64,000 nt of DNA from Saccharicrinis carchari (GTDB lineage: Bacteria > Bacteroidota > Bacteroidia > Bacteroidales > Marinilabiliaceae). Shown here piece after piece: positions 43,545 to 53,519 of the stretch. Location of the stretch: contig NZ_FXTB01000004.1 of the NCBI RefSeq assembly GCF_900182605.1, positions 124,001 through 188,000 of the forward strand, given 5' to 3'. The notes beneath the pieces were generated by a model. The model was not told where the DNA came from, did no database searches, and worked only from the letters and a program-made list of their open reading frames with translations. The translations under genes and the position numbers were made by a program. Position 1 is the stretch's first letter. Every line of letters begins with the position of its first letter.

Positions 43545-44384
43545 CTAACCTATATACGACTTAAACTGCTCATTGTAGGATTTAGATATGGGTAAAAACG
43601 TTTCGATATGGTTGAGTTTAAGTTTTAACTTTTGCCCACTCTTTTTAATCATCGCAATATTTTCTACATTAATCATATAAGAGCGATGGCAGCGTTTTAT
43701 GGATTTCCCCTCAAGGAACAGTTCAAGTTTCTTTAAAGAGTTACGTATTAGCTCTTTTCGCACCCGGCCATCTGCTAAATAATAGATATCGACATAGTTG
43801 TCTGAAGAAACCAAATATAGTACATCGTGCGACAGGATGGACACTTTTACATTGCCATTCTCATCCGGAAATTTAATTAAAGTATTTTCCAGCTCATCAG
43901 GTTTTTGAGCACTTCGAAGTTCAATAATTTCGGTTCTTGATTTAAAAAGCGATAAAATAGATAGGGCAAAGCTATACGGCAAAACCAACGTAAAAAAGGC
44001 ATATTTTAAATTAGATAAGTATTCAAATATATTCGTCCAAACACCTTCGACGTCATCGTAAATAATGGTGAGCAATAAGGTAAGCAACAGGATTTCAACC
44101 AGGGTCCACATCGCAAAATGCTTTACTGTAAACAAGGGAAACTTGATTACTTTTCGCATGATTAATTGTGAAAAAGAATAATATACACCACCAATAAAGC
44201 CCAATAGCACCAGTGCCAGGGTCTGGTTTCCTCCGGAAAAGATATACCAATCTTCGAGGTTAAAGGGCTTATAGATAGTTAAAAACAGAATAAGATAGGT
44301 GGTTATAAACAACACAAAAAACAACCTGTCTTTAAAAGAGTCTAATAAATCAAATGGCTTATTCAGAAAGCGATTTTTTTGCAT
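43545..44384 (-). CDS. Membrane-bound LytTR-family transcriptional regulator
   Basis: 279 residues. Four helices in the N-terminal half (about 20-42, 53-75, 86-108 and 125-147) and a C-terminal LytTR DNA-binding domain (about 175-279) with VLYLVSSDNYVDIYY, RNSLKKLE and FKRCHRSYMINVENI-type motif. There is no receiver domain or kinase gene alongside, so it may sense through its membrane part. It lies downstream of the SusC/SusD operon on the same strand, beyond a terminator; whether it controls that locus is unknown. Confidence 0.85.
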   Translation of the reverse strand: MQKNRFLNKPFDLLDSFKDRLFFVLFITTYLILFLTIYKPFNLEDWYIFSGGNQTLALVLLGFIGGVYYSFSQLIMRKVIKFPLFTVKHFAMWTLVEILLLTLLLTIIYDDVEGVWTNIFEYLSNLKYAFFTLVLPYSFALSILSLFKSRTEIIELRSAQKPDELENTLIKFPDENGNVKVSILSHDVLYLVSSDNYVDIYYLADGRVRKELIRNSLKKLELFLEGKSIKRCHRSYMINVENIAMIKKSGQKLKLKLNHIETFLPISKSYNEQFKSYIG

Positions 44385-44757
44385 TTAAGTAAAGTTTACC
44401 TGTATTAACTCAATATGGTGGCTATAAGAAAACGCTCTGTTGCTTCAATACTCTTTCTTAGAAGCCCTATTTACCGACAAATTTAAACTTTACTATTTAA
44501 AAAGGAAATCTGCATCAACCATTTTAAAAAAACAGCTCCGACCATTTTTAAGGGGTAAAAGGAAGGTTATCGACTCACGATTTTCATTAATAACTCATTA
44601 TCAATGAACACAGAGACACAAAGACGCAGGATCATTTATTTTTGTTTTAGGCAGGGTGTTGCTATTAAAACTTTTCACCGTAAAATTCCATGTATATCAG
44701 AGTCGTTGTGCTTCCTATTTTTCCTTATCCCCTTTTAAGCAGGCTACACAAAAAAAA
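44385..44757. other. Intergenic stretch with a candidate -7 box and a short 8-bp-period tract
   Basis: Minus strand TAAATTTG (44478-44485) matches the -7 consensus about 95 bases before the LytTR gene, with no good -33. Positions 44605-44628 contain three near-copies of an 8-base unit (ACACAGAG, ACACAAAG, ACGCAGG). Nothing else was seen. Confidence 0.4.
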
Positions 44758-44783
44758 GAGGTAAAGGAAATATCCCTTACCTC
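44758..44783 (-). terminator. Rho-independent terminator after the SusC-SusD-PKD operon
   Basis: GAGGTAAAGG (44758-44767) pairs with CCCTTACCTC (44774-44783) with one mismatch and a six-base loop; on the minus strand it is followed by eight T residues. It lies 26 bases after the PKD gene stop. Confidence 0.88.
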
Positions 44784-44808
44784 AAAAATAAATAAGCTTA
44801 CAAAATTA

Positions 44809-45750
44809 TTATTTCGCATAAAATGTTAAATGCACCAGGTTTGTAGGCTTGCTTGGATCATCTTGCGATCCGTGAAGCGCAATTGCCACATGCAAATGAG
44901 TTTCCGTAATTTCTTTAATAATAACAACAATTGAATATTCTTTAAATCCGAAATACTCATTCAAAACCAATTGCTTTTTACCCTTGAATGTTTCCGTAAA
45001 AGCGGAGCCATCATTCACATTTATCGCATCTACGGTAAAATCGTCCTCATTTATCGACCATACCGCATCTTGTTTGGGAGAATAAACCAAATCCATAAGC
45101 GGAACCAAGTCCGGCTGGGAACTAATGCCAAGCACATCGCCACCTTCGGTGAAAGGGGTAAGGTTGAACAATCCGCTTACATTGGCATAAATCATCGATA
45201 CCAATGTCCCGCCATGGAAATCAGCATTATCTACTTTATATTTCCCATCATGATAAAAAGTATAGGAATCTTTGTAGCCTTGAAACAAGCCAACCCACTC
45301 CAATAAACGGTCGTCCTGATCCAGGGGCAAGTCAATGGTCAAGCTATTTTTCACCTGTCCAATACCATCTTTTCCACTATGCGCAAAGTCTAATAACCAT
45401 GTTTTACCACTGGATGCTGCAACACCCCCTGTCAATAAGTATTCGGTTGTTGGAAGCGTTGTAATCGTTTTTGTCTGGCTATCTGCTCCCCCATCTCCGG
45501 CAGCTGTAAAAGTTACCTCATAATCACCCGGCTTATCATAAACGTGTGTAGGGTTTTGCTCGTCACTTGTATTGCCATCGCCAAAATCCCAACTATAACT
45601 GCTTGCATTGGTAGCAACACCAACAAAAACAACTTCAATGCCATCCACTGAGAATTGAAAATCAGCGATAGGAGCCACGGCATCCTCTTTACCACAATGT
45701 ACCATTAACATGCCCAATAGCATCAGGCCTAAGATTCTAAATGTTTTCAT
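44809..45750 (-). CDS. PKD-domain surface lipoprotein in the SusE/F position
   Basis: 313 residues with a lipobox (MVHCGKE). A PKD domain (about 25-102) has YSWDFGDGNTS and PTHVYDKPGDYEVTFTA. The C-terminal ~210 residues form an unassigned beta-rich domain (TGGVAASSGKTWLLDFAHSG). Last gene of the SusC-SusD operon, 22 bases after SusD, where accessory surface glycan-binding proteins are normally encoded. Probably binds the locus's target glycan at the cell surface. Confidence 0.8.
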   Translation of the reverse strand: MKTFRILGLMLLGMLMVHCGKEDAVAPIADFQFSVDGIEVVFVGVATNASSYSWDFGDGNTSDEQNPTHVYDKPGDYEVTFTAAGDGGADSQTKTITTLPTTEYLLTGGVAASSGKTWLLDFAHSGKDGIGQVKNSLTIDLPLDQDDRLLEWVGLFQGYKDSYTFYHDGKYKVDNADFHGGTLVSMIYANVSGLFNLTPFTEGGDVLGISSQPDLVPLMDLVYSPKQDAVWSINEDDFTVDAINVNDGSAFTETFKGKKQLVLNEYFGFKEYSIVVIIKEITETHLHVAIALHGSQDDPSKPTNLVHLTFYAK

Positions 45751-45772
45751 AAATATAGTATTTTGTTAATAA

Positions 45773-47239
45773 TTATTTACTCCACCAAAGTGGGGTGTCA
45801 ATTTTATTGGGTCCCTGACGATCGACTGCTTCTTTTACATTTTCACCATTTGCACTTAATTCAAATGACGAATACTTAAAGCGTGAAGGCAGGAATCCAT
45901 TGGTTACTCCAGGGGCGAGTTCCGGTGCTGTTCTTTGCTCTATTACAGGAAATCCTGTACGACGAATATGCGACCATGATTCAAAAAAGTTTGGGGTTAT
46001 ACATATCCACATTTGATTGCCAATTTGTTCTTCCATTTGATAATCTGAGCCGGACAAGTTGCCCATACCCGATGCCAGGTAGGCTTGTGACAAATCACCA
46101 TCCACCTGCCATTGCTCCATTGACAGCTCAATAGCTTTACGGTAAGCCGCATTGGCCTTTACAACATCCCTATTAAATACAAGGAGTGCTTCGGCCTTTA
46201 GCAACATGGTTTCGCTTGCCGTCATCAAATACATTTTACTGTCCTTTGACGAGATCATGTGGCCCATATCTGATTTATTTTGAAAATCTGACTCGCCAAA
46301 TGCAAAATCATTAAGGCCGTTTAATTGGCCGGAATAAGCACCGTATCCATCTTTCGCTGCAAATACTTCCAAGCGGGGATCATTGGTTGATGCCAGCATC
46401 GATACAAACTTATCGGATACTTTAATCTGGGGGAATACTGTTTTTAGCAAATACCATGGGTTTCCGGCATCTTCGGTTTCAATCATCCATGCATCGTGTT
46501 CAACCTTATCCATCAAGGGCAATTGCAAGCATTGCTGTGCAATAGCTGCCGCATTATCGGGAGCTGCATTGCGCATACGCATGGCCAGCCGCAAACGAAT
46601 GGAGTTGGCAAACCGCATCCATTTATCCATATCGTTGTGAAACAAAAAATCTGCATTTTTAAAGCCTAAATCAGGATTAGCACTACCAATAGTAGTAATA
46701 CTGGCAGTTAGTCGGTCGATCATATCGTTGTAAATATATTCCTGACTATCGTATTTAGGCGTGATAATTTCATCCGCTTTTCCCTTTCCCCCTTCGGTGT
46801 AGGGTATGTCACCAAAAGCATCCGTAAGCTTTACAAAACCCAGTACGGAAACAATGTCGGCCAACGTATATCGCAATTCGTTTTTCCGTTCTCCTTTTGC
46901 TGTAATTTGCAATACCTCCTCAATATCTTTGATGATCAATAAGTATAATTTAGAACTTATTTCATTATAGTACACATCAAATCCATCGCCATATAAATCC
47001 GGCTTGCGCGGATCGCTTCCTGCAACAAAATAATGCGCATATTGCCCCGAGAAGCGATACACCGACAGATCGCTACTACTTATAAAGAGTTCGCGTAAAG
47101 ATTTGGCAAACAAAGCGGATTCATCTATTTCAGTAACTGCATTGGGATTTTCGTAAGCATCTTCTAGTAAGTCTTGACACGCAAATAAGCCCATTGCGAA
47201 CAGTGCCATAGCCAAGGTTTTATATTTTAAAAATATCAT
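45773..47239 (-). CDS. SusD/RagB-family glycan-binding lipoprotein
   Basis: 488 residues with a lipobox (LFACQDLLED). The helical TPR-like SusD core is shown by LADIVSVLGFVKLTDAFGDIPYTEGG, the helix pair ending in FANSIRLRLAMRMRN, and MLLKAEALLVF. It caps the SusC channel and binds the substrate. Eleven bases after susC. ATG at 47237-47239. Confidence 0.93.
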   Translation of the reverse strand: MIFLKYKTLAMALFAMGLFACQDLLEDAYENPNAVTEIDESALFAKSLRELFISSSDLSVYRFSGQYAHYFVAGSDPRKPDLYGDGFDVYYNEISSKLYLLIIKDIEEVLQITAKGERKNELRYTLADIVSVLGFVKLTDAFGDIPYTEGGKGKADEIITPKYDSQEYIYNDMIDRLTASITTIGSANPDLGFKNADFLFHNDMDKWMRFANSIRLRLAMRMRNAAPDNAAAIAQQCLQLPLMDKVEHDAWMIETEDAGNPWYLLKTVFPQIKVSDKFVSMLASTNDPRLEVFAAKDGYGAYSGQLNGLNDFAFGESDFQNKSDMGHMISSKDSKMYLMTASETMLLKAEALLVFNRDVVKANAAYRKAIELSMEQWQVDGDLSQAYLASGMGNLSGSDYQMEEQIGNQMWICITPNFFESWSHIRRTGFPVIEQRTAPELAPGVTNGFLPSRFKYSSFELSANGENVKEAVDRQGPNKIDTPLWWSK

Positions 47240-47250
47240 GGTTTCGTTTT

Positions 47251-50200
47251 TTAGAAGTTAAGTTTCAAATCCACCCCGAACGATCGTGTACTTGGCAATG
47301 CGGAATGCTCCAAAGCAACACCTGTGGTACCACTGCTATACCCACTCTGTGGGTCGATATCGCCCGCAGCATTATACAGGAAATATAAATCGCGAGCTAC
47401 TAACGAAAGTGATGCACCTTGAATAAAAGTTCCTTTTAGCATTGACGAAGGCATTCGGTAACTTAGTACTACTTCTTTAAGTTTAACGTGGGTGGCATCC
47501 AAAATGTAGTCTGACGAAATATCATTCACATAAAAATCCGTGAAGTGCTTGGTCATAGCCGGAATATTTACCGTATTTTCCTGACCGGTATTTTCATTTA
47601 TTCCATCCTCAACAATTCCCGTTTCACGTCCATATAATGTCCGGGCGTCGGTTCCAAACATCATTCGGTACGTTCGGCCATAAGTATAAAAATCACCTCC
47701 AACCTGGTAGCTTATCAATGTTCTGAGCGACCAGTTCCTGTAATTAAAGTTATTGGTAATACCTCCATAAAAATCAGGATTCATATCTCCCAGGCGGGTA
47801 CGCTCATCGTTGCGTATGGCCAGGCCCTGGTCGCTAATAAGTTTATTGCCAAATTTGTCCCGCTTAAAATCGTAACCATATATTGATCCAAACTCCTCGC
47901 CTTTACGAGCTTCGACGGTTACTGTTTTAATATCGTTAAGTGTAATACTTTCAAGACCTTCATTTAATTCCTTAACGGTTGAGTTACTTTTTGTATAAGT
48001 AAGGCCCACATCCCATTTAAAATGCTCCTTTTCAACTGGAATTGCATTAATCATCAGCTCAACACCCTTATTGTCAATGCTGCCTGCATTAATAACTTTA
48101 TGGCTAAAACCACTGGTTACCGAAATGGGTACGGCCATAATTTGATCTGTGGAATGTGCCTGGTAATAGGTGAAATCAAAGCTTAATCGATTTTTAAAAA
48201 AACCTAATTCTGCACCCACTTCCCACGAGTTCGTTGTTTCGGGCCTTAATGTGGTGGAGGGTAGCGTTTCGGGTAATGATGCAATGGGGTAAGGCAAGGT
48301 TTGCGTTTGACTAATTCGATATGTATACTGGGTTCTATATGGCGATGTGTCGTTACCAACCCTGGCATACGATCCACGTATTTTACCACGACTGAACACC
48401 GCCTTATCCACATTAAGCAGCTCACTAAAAAGAAAACTAATATTTTCGGAATGATACCAGTATGAATTGTTATCCTTTGGCAAAGCCGATGAGTTATCAT
48501 TACGCAAAGTAAAATCGAAATACAAGAGGTTTTTAAACCCAATCTGTGCTAAACCCAAAAATGAATAAACAATTTTTTGAGAACGCATTTCCTCGCTATA
48601 GGCCGTTTGATAATTGCTGATATTATAAAAACCATCCACCTTACTGTCGTAGCCATACAATCGCATAGACCGTATGTTGTTAACACGATAATTTGTGCCC
48701 AGACTGGTCGTAACATTTATATTTTTAACATCTGTTTTGTAGGTGGCCAACAAATCGGTATTCCAATTATCCGAAACACCCTCGTAATGAGCATATTCGC
48801 CGCGACCTTGTTTTTGTGCCAACGAACCTCTTGTTGAGTGCTTGGTAAAATTATTTACCAGATAATCCACCCCTGACTTGGCATTGACATTAATTTTATC
48901 GTTTACATCCCAGGTAAGAGAGAACATCCCTTGAAAACGATCGCGCTTACTATAGTTTCTGACGTTATCAATTGCCCAATATGGATTATTGAAATAATTG
49001 TCGTTATGCCATTTCAGCTCGTTGCCCATTGCATTTTTCGTGTTGTTTTTAACATCTATCAATTCGATATCGCGAGGCATAAGAGATAACATTAGCGACG
49101 TATTAGCAGCGCCTTCGGCCAAATCCGGACGATTTTCAACCTCTGAAGTAATATAAGTCACCTTACCATCGACATTGAGCTTATCGGTTAGTTTAGTAGA
49201 AGCCCTTAGGTTATATGTTTGCTTGCTTAAGGTATTACCTTCCAATATACCATCGGTATCCTGATTCGTAATTGACAAGCGGAAAGACGATTTGTCGGAT
49301 TGATTTTGCAAGGCAAGCGAGTTGGTGAATGATACTCCCGTACGATAAAATTCCTTGTATGGATTTCCCTGAGGAGTAAAAGTATCTTGTTCGCCTAACC
49401 AATTGGTGTACTGTTGCCCTTCCATCTTTGGTCCCCAGCTCCACGAAAAAGGATAATCGAGTACGGGCCTGCCATCGCTGCCAATGGGTGCAAACTGGCC
49501 ATAAGCACCGGTTCCATATTCATTTTGCAAATCAGGTGTCAGCATGAGGTGCGATGTTGTAAGAGAACTATTAAAAGCAACCCCAATCCCATTCTTCCTG
49601 GTCCCTGATTTTGTCGTAATCAGAATGACGCCGTGCATACCCAACGAACCATAGGCAGCCGAAGCACCTGCCCCTTTAAGTACACTTATAGAAGCAATAT
49701 CATCCGGATTAATGTCAGAAAGCTCATCGCCCTGATCGACTCCACCCCACCATTGTTCTGTACCTCCTGCGTTATTACTAACCGGAATGCCATCAATGAC
49801 AATCAAAGGGCGGTTTGCCCCTTCAATGGTTGTAACACCGCGAAGTAAGATACGGCTCGAACCATCGACCCCACTCTTATTTTGTGCTATTTGCAGGCCT
49901 GAAACCTTGCCGCTCAAGGAGTTCATCACATTGTTTTCTTTGGCTATATTCACCTCATCGCTACCCAATTGCGAAACGGAATATCCCAGTGATGTTTTGT
50001 CCCGCTTAATATTTAAGGCGGCAACAACTACCTCGTCAAGGTTAGTAACGTCAGGTACTAAAGTAACATCAATAATTTTTCTTCCTTTAACGGCAACTTT
50101 TTGAGTTATAAAACCGATAAAAGAATACACCAATAGGGCATCATCAGGGATATTCTTTAATTGATAGTTCCCATCCATATCTGTGATGGCGCCAACATGG

Positions 50201-50337
50201 GTTCCTTCGATTAAAATGCTCACCCCCGGAAGAGGTAGATTACTTCCTTCTTCGGTTACTTTTCCGCTAATGGTCTTTTGACCATAGCCTGCCACGGAAA
50301 ATAAGAGAAGTACAACTAATAGATATGACCTGTTCAT
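47251..50337 (-). CDS. SusC/RagA-family TonB-dependent outer-membrane transporter
   Basis: 1028 residues: signal peptide (about 1-19), carboxypeptidase-regulatory-like domain (about 20-97), plug (about 105-225, with LRGVTTIEGANRPLIVIDGIPV), then the 22-strand barrel to the C-terminal aromatic. There is no N-terminal STN signalling domain, so an anti-sigma partner is not expected. First gene of the susC-susD-PKD operon; promoter -7 box at 50365-50372. Confidence 0.94.
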   Translation of the reverse strand: MNRSYLLVVLLLFSVAGYGQKTISGKVTEEGSNLPLPGVSILIEGTHVGAITDMDGNYQLKNIPDDALLVYSFIGFITQKVAVKGRKIIDVTLVPDVTNLDEVVVAALNIKRDKTSLGYSVSQLGSDEVNIAKENNVMNSLSGKVSGLQIAQNKSGVDGSSRILLRGVTTIEGANRPLIVIDGIPVSNNAGGTEQWWGGVDQGDELSDINPDDIASISVLKGAGASAAYGSLGMHGVILITTKSGTRKNGIGVAFNSSLTTSHLMLTPDLQNEYGTGAYGQFAPIGSDGRPVLDYPFSWSWGPKMEGQQYTNWLGEQDTFTPQGNPYKEFYRTGVSFTNSLALQNQSDKSSFRLSITNQDTDGILEGNTLSKQTYNLRASTKLTDKLNVDGKVTYITSEVENRPDLAEGAANTSLMLSLMPRDIELIDVKNNTKNAMGNELKWHNDNYFNNPYWAIDNVRNYSKRDRFQGMFSLTWDVNDKINVNAKSGVDYLVNNFTKHSTRGSLAQKQGRGEYAHYEGVSDNWNTDLLATYKTDVKNINVTTSLGTNYRVNNIRSMRLYGYDSKVDGFYNISNYQTAYSEEMRSQKIVYSFLGLAQIGFKNLLYFDFTLRNDNSSALPKDNNSYWYHSENISFLFSELLNVDKAVFSRGKIRGSYARVGNDTSPYRTQYTYRISQTQTLPYPIASLPETLPSTTLRPETTNSWEVGAELGFFKNRLSFDFTYYQAHSTDQIMAVPISVTSGFSHKVINAGSIDNKGVELMINAIPVEKEHFKWDVGLTYTKSNSTVKELNEGLESITLNDIKTVTVEARKGEEFGSIYGYDFKRDKFGNKLISDQGLAIRNDERTRLGDMNPDFYGGITNNFNYRNWSLRTLISYQVGGDFYTYGRTYRMMFGTDARTLYGRETGIVEDGINENTGQENTVNIPAMTKHFTDFYVNDISSDYILDATHVKLKEVVLSYRMPSSMLKGTFIQGASLSLVARDLYFLYNAAGDIDPQSGYSSGTTGVALEHSALPSTRSFGVDLKLNF

Positions 50338-50364
50338 AAAAACTGATTTAATAAAACTGCATCA

Positions 50365-50372
50365 CAAATATA
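50365..50372 (-). promoter_or_regulatory. Predicted -7 element of the SusC operon
   Basis: Minus strand TATATTTG, a full TAnnTTTG match, 28 bases before the SusC ATG. No convincing -33 TTTG, which would fit an activator-dependent promoter. Confidence 0.5.
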
Positions 50373-50856
50373 TTAAGTGAATACGCTCTACTACATAAAT
50401 AAGCCATACTTGGTATGAATGTAGACTATTTGGGGTAAAAAACTATGCGCTTCTTTATTCCCAAATATGAAATGTGGGGTATGTGGGGTGGGCAAGCCAA
50501 AACCAAAATGGCTTATGGCTCGCTCAAGTTAGGATATAACAAAGCATTGCCTGCAGGAATTAAGTCCGCTGGAAATCCCCATCCGGGGTACGGTATATTT
50601 AAATGGGTATTACATTATCGCCATTGGAATAACGATAGGTAAGTTTTTTACTTGCTAATTTTAAAAAACCAGACAAATTATTAGCCGATGCTTACTAACA
50701 AGCCGATGGAGTATTGGTGCCAAATAAAACGTCCGCTAAAGCCTATCCCCTTATTGGCCGGGCTACCAAACAGTGAGGATAGGGTTTCGATATTTAGTTA
50801 CACTATTGTCCGGTAAAACATTTGCATCTTAATTTAGTGCTCTAGCCGCACGGGCT
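50373..50856. other. Non-coding stretch between the two glycan-utilisation operons
   Basis: Contains a 7-bp inverted repeat ATTTGGG (50428-50434) with CCCAAAT (50460-50466), a 9-base tandem (ATGTGGGGT twice, about 50471-50488), and a CCCC/GGGG hairpin at 50577-50587. A 65-codon frame at 50445-50642 has no support as a gene. Confidence 0.4.
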
Positions 50857-50888
50857 CTAACTTTTTGGCTACAGCCCCAAAAAGTTAG
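50857..50888. repeat. Perfect 12-bp hairpin in an intergenic element
   Basis: CTAACTTTTTGG (50857-50868) and CCAAAAAGTTAG (50877-50888) with an eight-base loop. It is flanked by GC-rich sequence (GGCCGCCGCTGC at about 50898-50909) and by no gene. It could act as a terminator for the GH92 operon on the minus strand, but lies about 280 bases beyond that gene and lacks a T tract, so a dispersed repeat is more likely. Confidence 0.6.
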
Positions 50889-50990
50889 CAAAAAAAGGCC
50901 GCCGCTGCATCCCGATTATAGTTTTGTAAGCTTTTTTGAAAAAAAAGCAACAAAAACTTATTTCGGGACTAAAAATCATATTAGTTGGCT

Positions 50991-51030
50991 AAAATCCGGA
51001 AACTCGCTGCGCTCAAACAGCCCGGATTTT
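50991..51030. repeat. Perfect 9-bp hairpin in the same element
   Basis: AAAATCCGG (50991-50999) and CCGGATTTT (51022-51030) with a 22-base loop reading AAACTCGCTGCGCTCAAACA followed by GC. The combination recalls short intergenic elements scattered in Bacteroidota genomes. With the hairpin at 50857 it may form one unit of about 175 bases. Confidence 0.6.
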
Positions 51031-51170
51031 TTAACGCCACCTAACCTGATTTTATTAACGGAAATTCTCTGAGGCGGAAGCCAAGCCCAAATCTAATTAA
51101 AGACCTCCCTACACCAACAAAACATTACGTTTGAGAGTTAATTAAAAAAGGTTTACCGGACACCAATAAT

Positions 51171-53447
51171 TTAGTTATTGAACTTAGGCTTATCGCCCAT
51201 TATGATTTTTAGCAATCCTCCCTTTTTAATATCCTTATGCCCAAATAAGAGCTCTGGAAGAGGCGTTCCGTTCAAACTGGCATGTTGGACGTATTTATTG
51301 GCTTTTGAATTATTTTCGACTTGGATAGTGAAAACCTTGTCGTTTTCAAGCGCTATCTCCACCTTATTGAATAAAGGCCGCGAAATAACATAGGTAGGAT
51401 CACCCGGAGTTAACTGATAAAAGCCCATGGCGTTGAGAATGTACCAGGCCGACATCTGACCGCAATCTTCATTGCCAATTATGCCTTCGGGGGTTGGTGG
51501 ATAAAACTCATGCAGGATTTTATCAACCAACTCCTGCGTTTTCCATGCCTGGCCCAGATAGGTGTAAAAATATGCAATATGATGGCTGGGCTCATTGCCA
51601 TGCGCATACTGACCGATTAAACCGGTAATATCGTCACTGGCATCTTCGCCTAATACCTCTGATGAAGTTGTAAACAGCGAATCTAACTTTTGAATGAAAT
51701 GTGCTTTATCCGGAAACAAATCCACAAAACCGTTTAAATCATGGGGCACAAACCAAGTCCATTGCCAGGCATTCCCTTCCACATACTCCGACTCATCATG
51801 GCTCGAATATCTGGGATGGAATGGGGTAACCCAGGTTCCATCCGCATTTTTACCGCGCATAAAGCCTGTTTCTTTATCAAAATAAAAACGATAGTATTGC
51901 CCCCTTTTATCAAACTCATGATATAATTCCTCATCGCCCGTAAGCTTTGCAATTTGTGCAATGCACCAATCGTAATAGGCCATTTCTAATCCGTACGAAA
52001 CGGATTTGGCAATGGAGTCGGCCGGAATGTAAGTGCCTGCATCCACAAATTTATTATACAGCGGCATTAGCTCCCGTTTACCTATATGTGTAACATTGGC
52101 TATCAACTCCGGTTTATACCTGGCACTATTGACCGACGCCTCAAGCGCAAGCTGTTTGTTGATACCGGGCAGTTCTTTAGATAATGCATCGGCGATATTG
52201 GCTACCGCCGGATAGGCCACCATGGTTCCCGTATAATTAGCGCACAAAGGCCATTTGGGCAAAAAATCGCCTTCCTGATATTTAACCAGTAGATTATTCA
52301 CCCAATCCACTGATTTTTTCTCATTAATAATAGTCATTAAAGGATGTAAGGCCCTAAAGGTGTCCCACAATGAATAAACCGTGTTGTTGGTATGACCTTC
52401 CTTTGCCTGATGAATTTGCAAATCCATGCCCCGGTAACGGCCATCGGCATCCTGATAAATCATTGGTGCAATTAACGAATGATAAAGGGCCGTATAGAAT
52501 GTGGTTTTTTTATCCTTATCCCCGGTAAATACCTTAATCCGTTCTAACTCCTTTTCCCAGGCTTTTTGGTTGCGCTCTTTCAAGGCTTTAAAATCCCAAT
52601 TTGGCATCTCGGATTTTAAATTATTTTCGGCACCCTCCATATCTACTGCGGATATACCAATTTTAATTTCAAGTGCCTCATCGGTTTTAAGTTCTTCAAA
52701 CTGAAGGTAGGCATGTACATTCTTCCCCTGATAGGATTCGGCAGAGGCATCTACATCATCGCCATTGATATTAACTTCGTTCAGGATAAATGGGCTTGAA
52801 AAGCGAAGGTAAAAATACACCCTATGATCCTGCGCCCATCCTTTTGAATATTTCAGTCCGCGTATAGTTTGCCGGTCAATAATTTCAAACTCATTGGCCA
52901 TATTTGAATGCCCCCAAGTGCGCTGAAGTATGTGCCCCACATCCAACAGCACCCTTTTAGTTTCCTTTCCCGAGAACATGTACCGGTGATAAGCCACCCG
53001 CATACCGGCTGTTAGTTCGGCCTCCACATCAAAGTTTTTAAACCTAACCTTATAGTACCCCACTTCGGCATGTTCATCTTTCTTGTCAAATAAGGCTATC
53101 GGCTTATCATCTTCTTCTCCGGTAAAAGGCAATAGCAACAGGTCGCCCATATCGCCAATGCCAGTGCCGCTAAGGTGTGTTTGCGAAAAGCCATAAATGG
53201 TACTGTCGCTATAATGATAACCGCTACTCGCATCCCATCCATTTAAGCGCGTATCCGGTCCGGGCTGAACCATGCCATGCGGCATTACCGGACCAGGGAA
53301 AGTGTGTCCATGGAATCCGGTTCCGATAAATGGGTCAACATACCCGATTAAAGCATTGCCCGGTTTTTTTTCGATCTTACCAGAACATGATGCTACAAGT
53401 AATACCAGAGCTACGAGAAATAGGCTTAAAACTTTGCTGCGATACAT
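51171..53447 (-). CDS. GH92 alpha-mannosidase lipoprotein
   Basis: 758 residues with a lipobox (VASCSG, Cys 21). Family GH92 exo-alpha-mannosidases are inverting and calcium dependent. The opening YVDPFIGTGFHGHTFPGPVMPHGMVQPGPD is diagnostic. Catalytic-domain motifs include EYVEGNAWQWTWFVPHD, GNEPSHHIAYFY and GNEDCGQMSAWYILNAMGFY. It removes alpha-mannose from the non-reducing end of mannosides. Last gene of the GH5-to-GH92 operon, 72 bases after GH130. Linkage preference (1,2/1,3/1,4/1,6) cannot be read with certainty. Confidence 0.94.
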   Translation of the reverse strand: MYRSKVLSLFLVALVLLVASCSGKIEKKPGNALIGYVDPFIGTGFHGHTFPGPVMPHGMVQPGPDTRLNGWDASSGYHYSDSTIYGFSQTHLSGTGIGDMGDLLLLPFTGEEDDKPIALFDKKDEHAEVGYYKVRFKNFDVEAELTAGMRVAYHRYMFSGKETKRVLLDVGHILQRTWGHSNMANEFEIIDRQTIRGLKYSKGWAQDHRVYFYLRFSSPFILNEVNINGDDVDASAESYQGKNVHAYLQFEELKTDEALEIKIGISAVDMEGAENNLKSEMPNWDFKALKERNQKAWEKELERIKVFTGDKDKKTTFYTALYHSLIAPMIYQDADGRYRGMDLQIHQAKEGHTNNTVYSLWDTFRALHPLMTIINEKKSVDWVNNLLVKYQEGDFLPKWPLCANYTGTMVAYPAVANIADALSKELPGINKQLALEASVNSARYKPELIANVTHIGKRELMPLYNKFVDAGTYIPADSIAKSVSYGLEMAYYDWCIAQIAKLTGDEELYHEFDKRGQYYRFYFDKETGFMRGKNADGTWVTPFHPRYSSHDESEYVEGNAWQWTWFVPHDLNGFVDLFPDKAHFIQKLDSLFTTSSEVLGEDASDDITGLIGQYAHGNEPSHHIAYFYTYLGQAWKTQELVDKILHEFYPPTPEGIIGNEDCGQMSAWYILNAMGFYQLTPGDPTYVISRPLFNKVEIALENDKVFTIQVENNSKANKYVQHASLNGTPLPELLFGHKDIKKGGLLKIIMGDKPKFNN

Positions 53448-53519
53448 AAGGAATTTGTTTGATGTTATTATTTAATGATTTTAAGGAAATGCGATAATAT
53501 ACGGATTTTATTTGAAGTA

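Noticed and set aside
44605-44628. Three 8-base near-repeats as another heptad array or CRISPR start
   Set aside because: The period is 8, there are only three units and no spacers; it is low-complexity sequence.
50445-50642. A 65-codon plus-strand frame in the gap before the SusC promoter
   Set aside because: It overlaps hairpins and a 9-base tandem, starts and ends in non-coding-like sequence, and shows no domain, signal peptide or recognised family.
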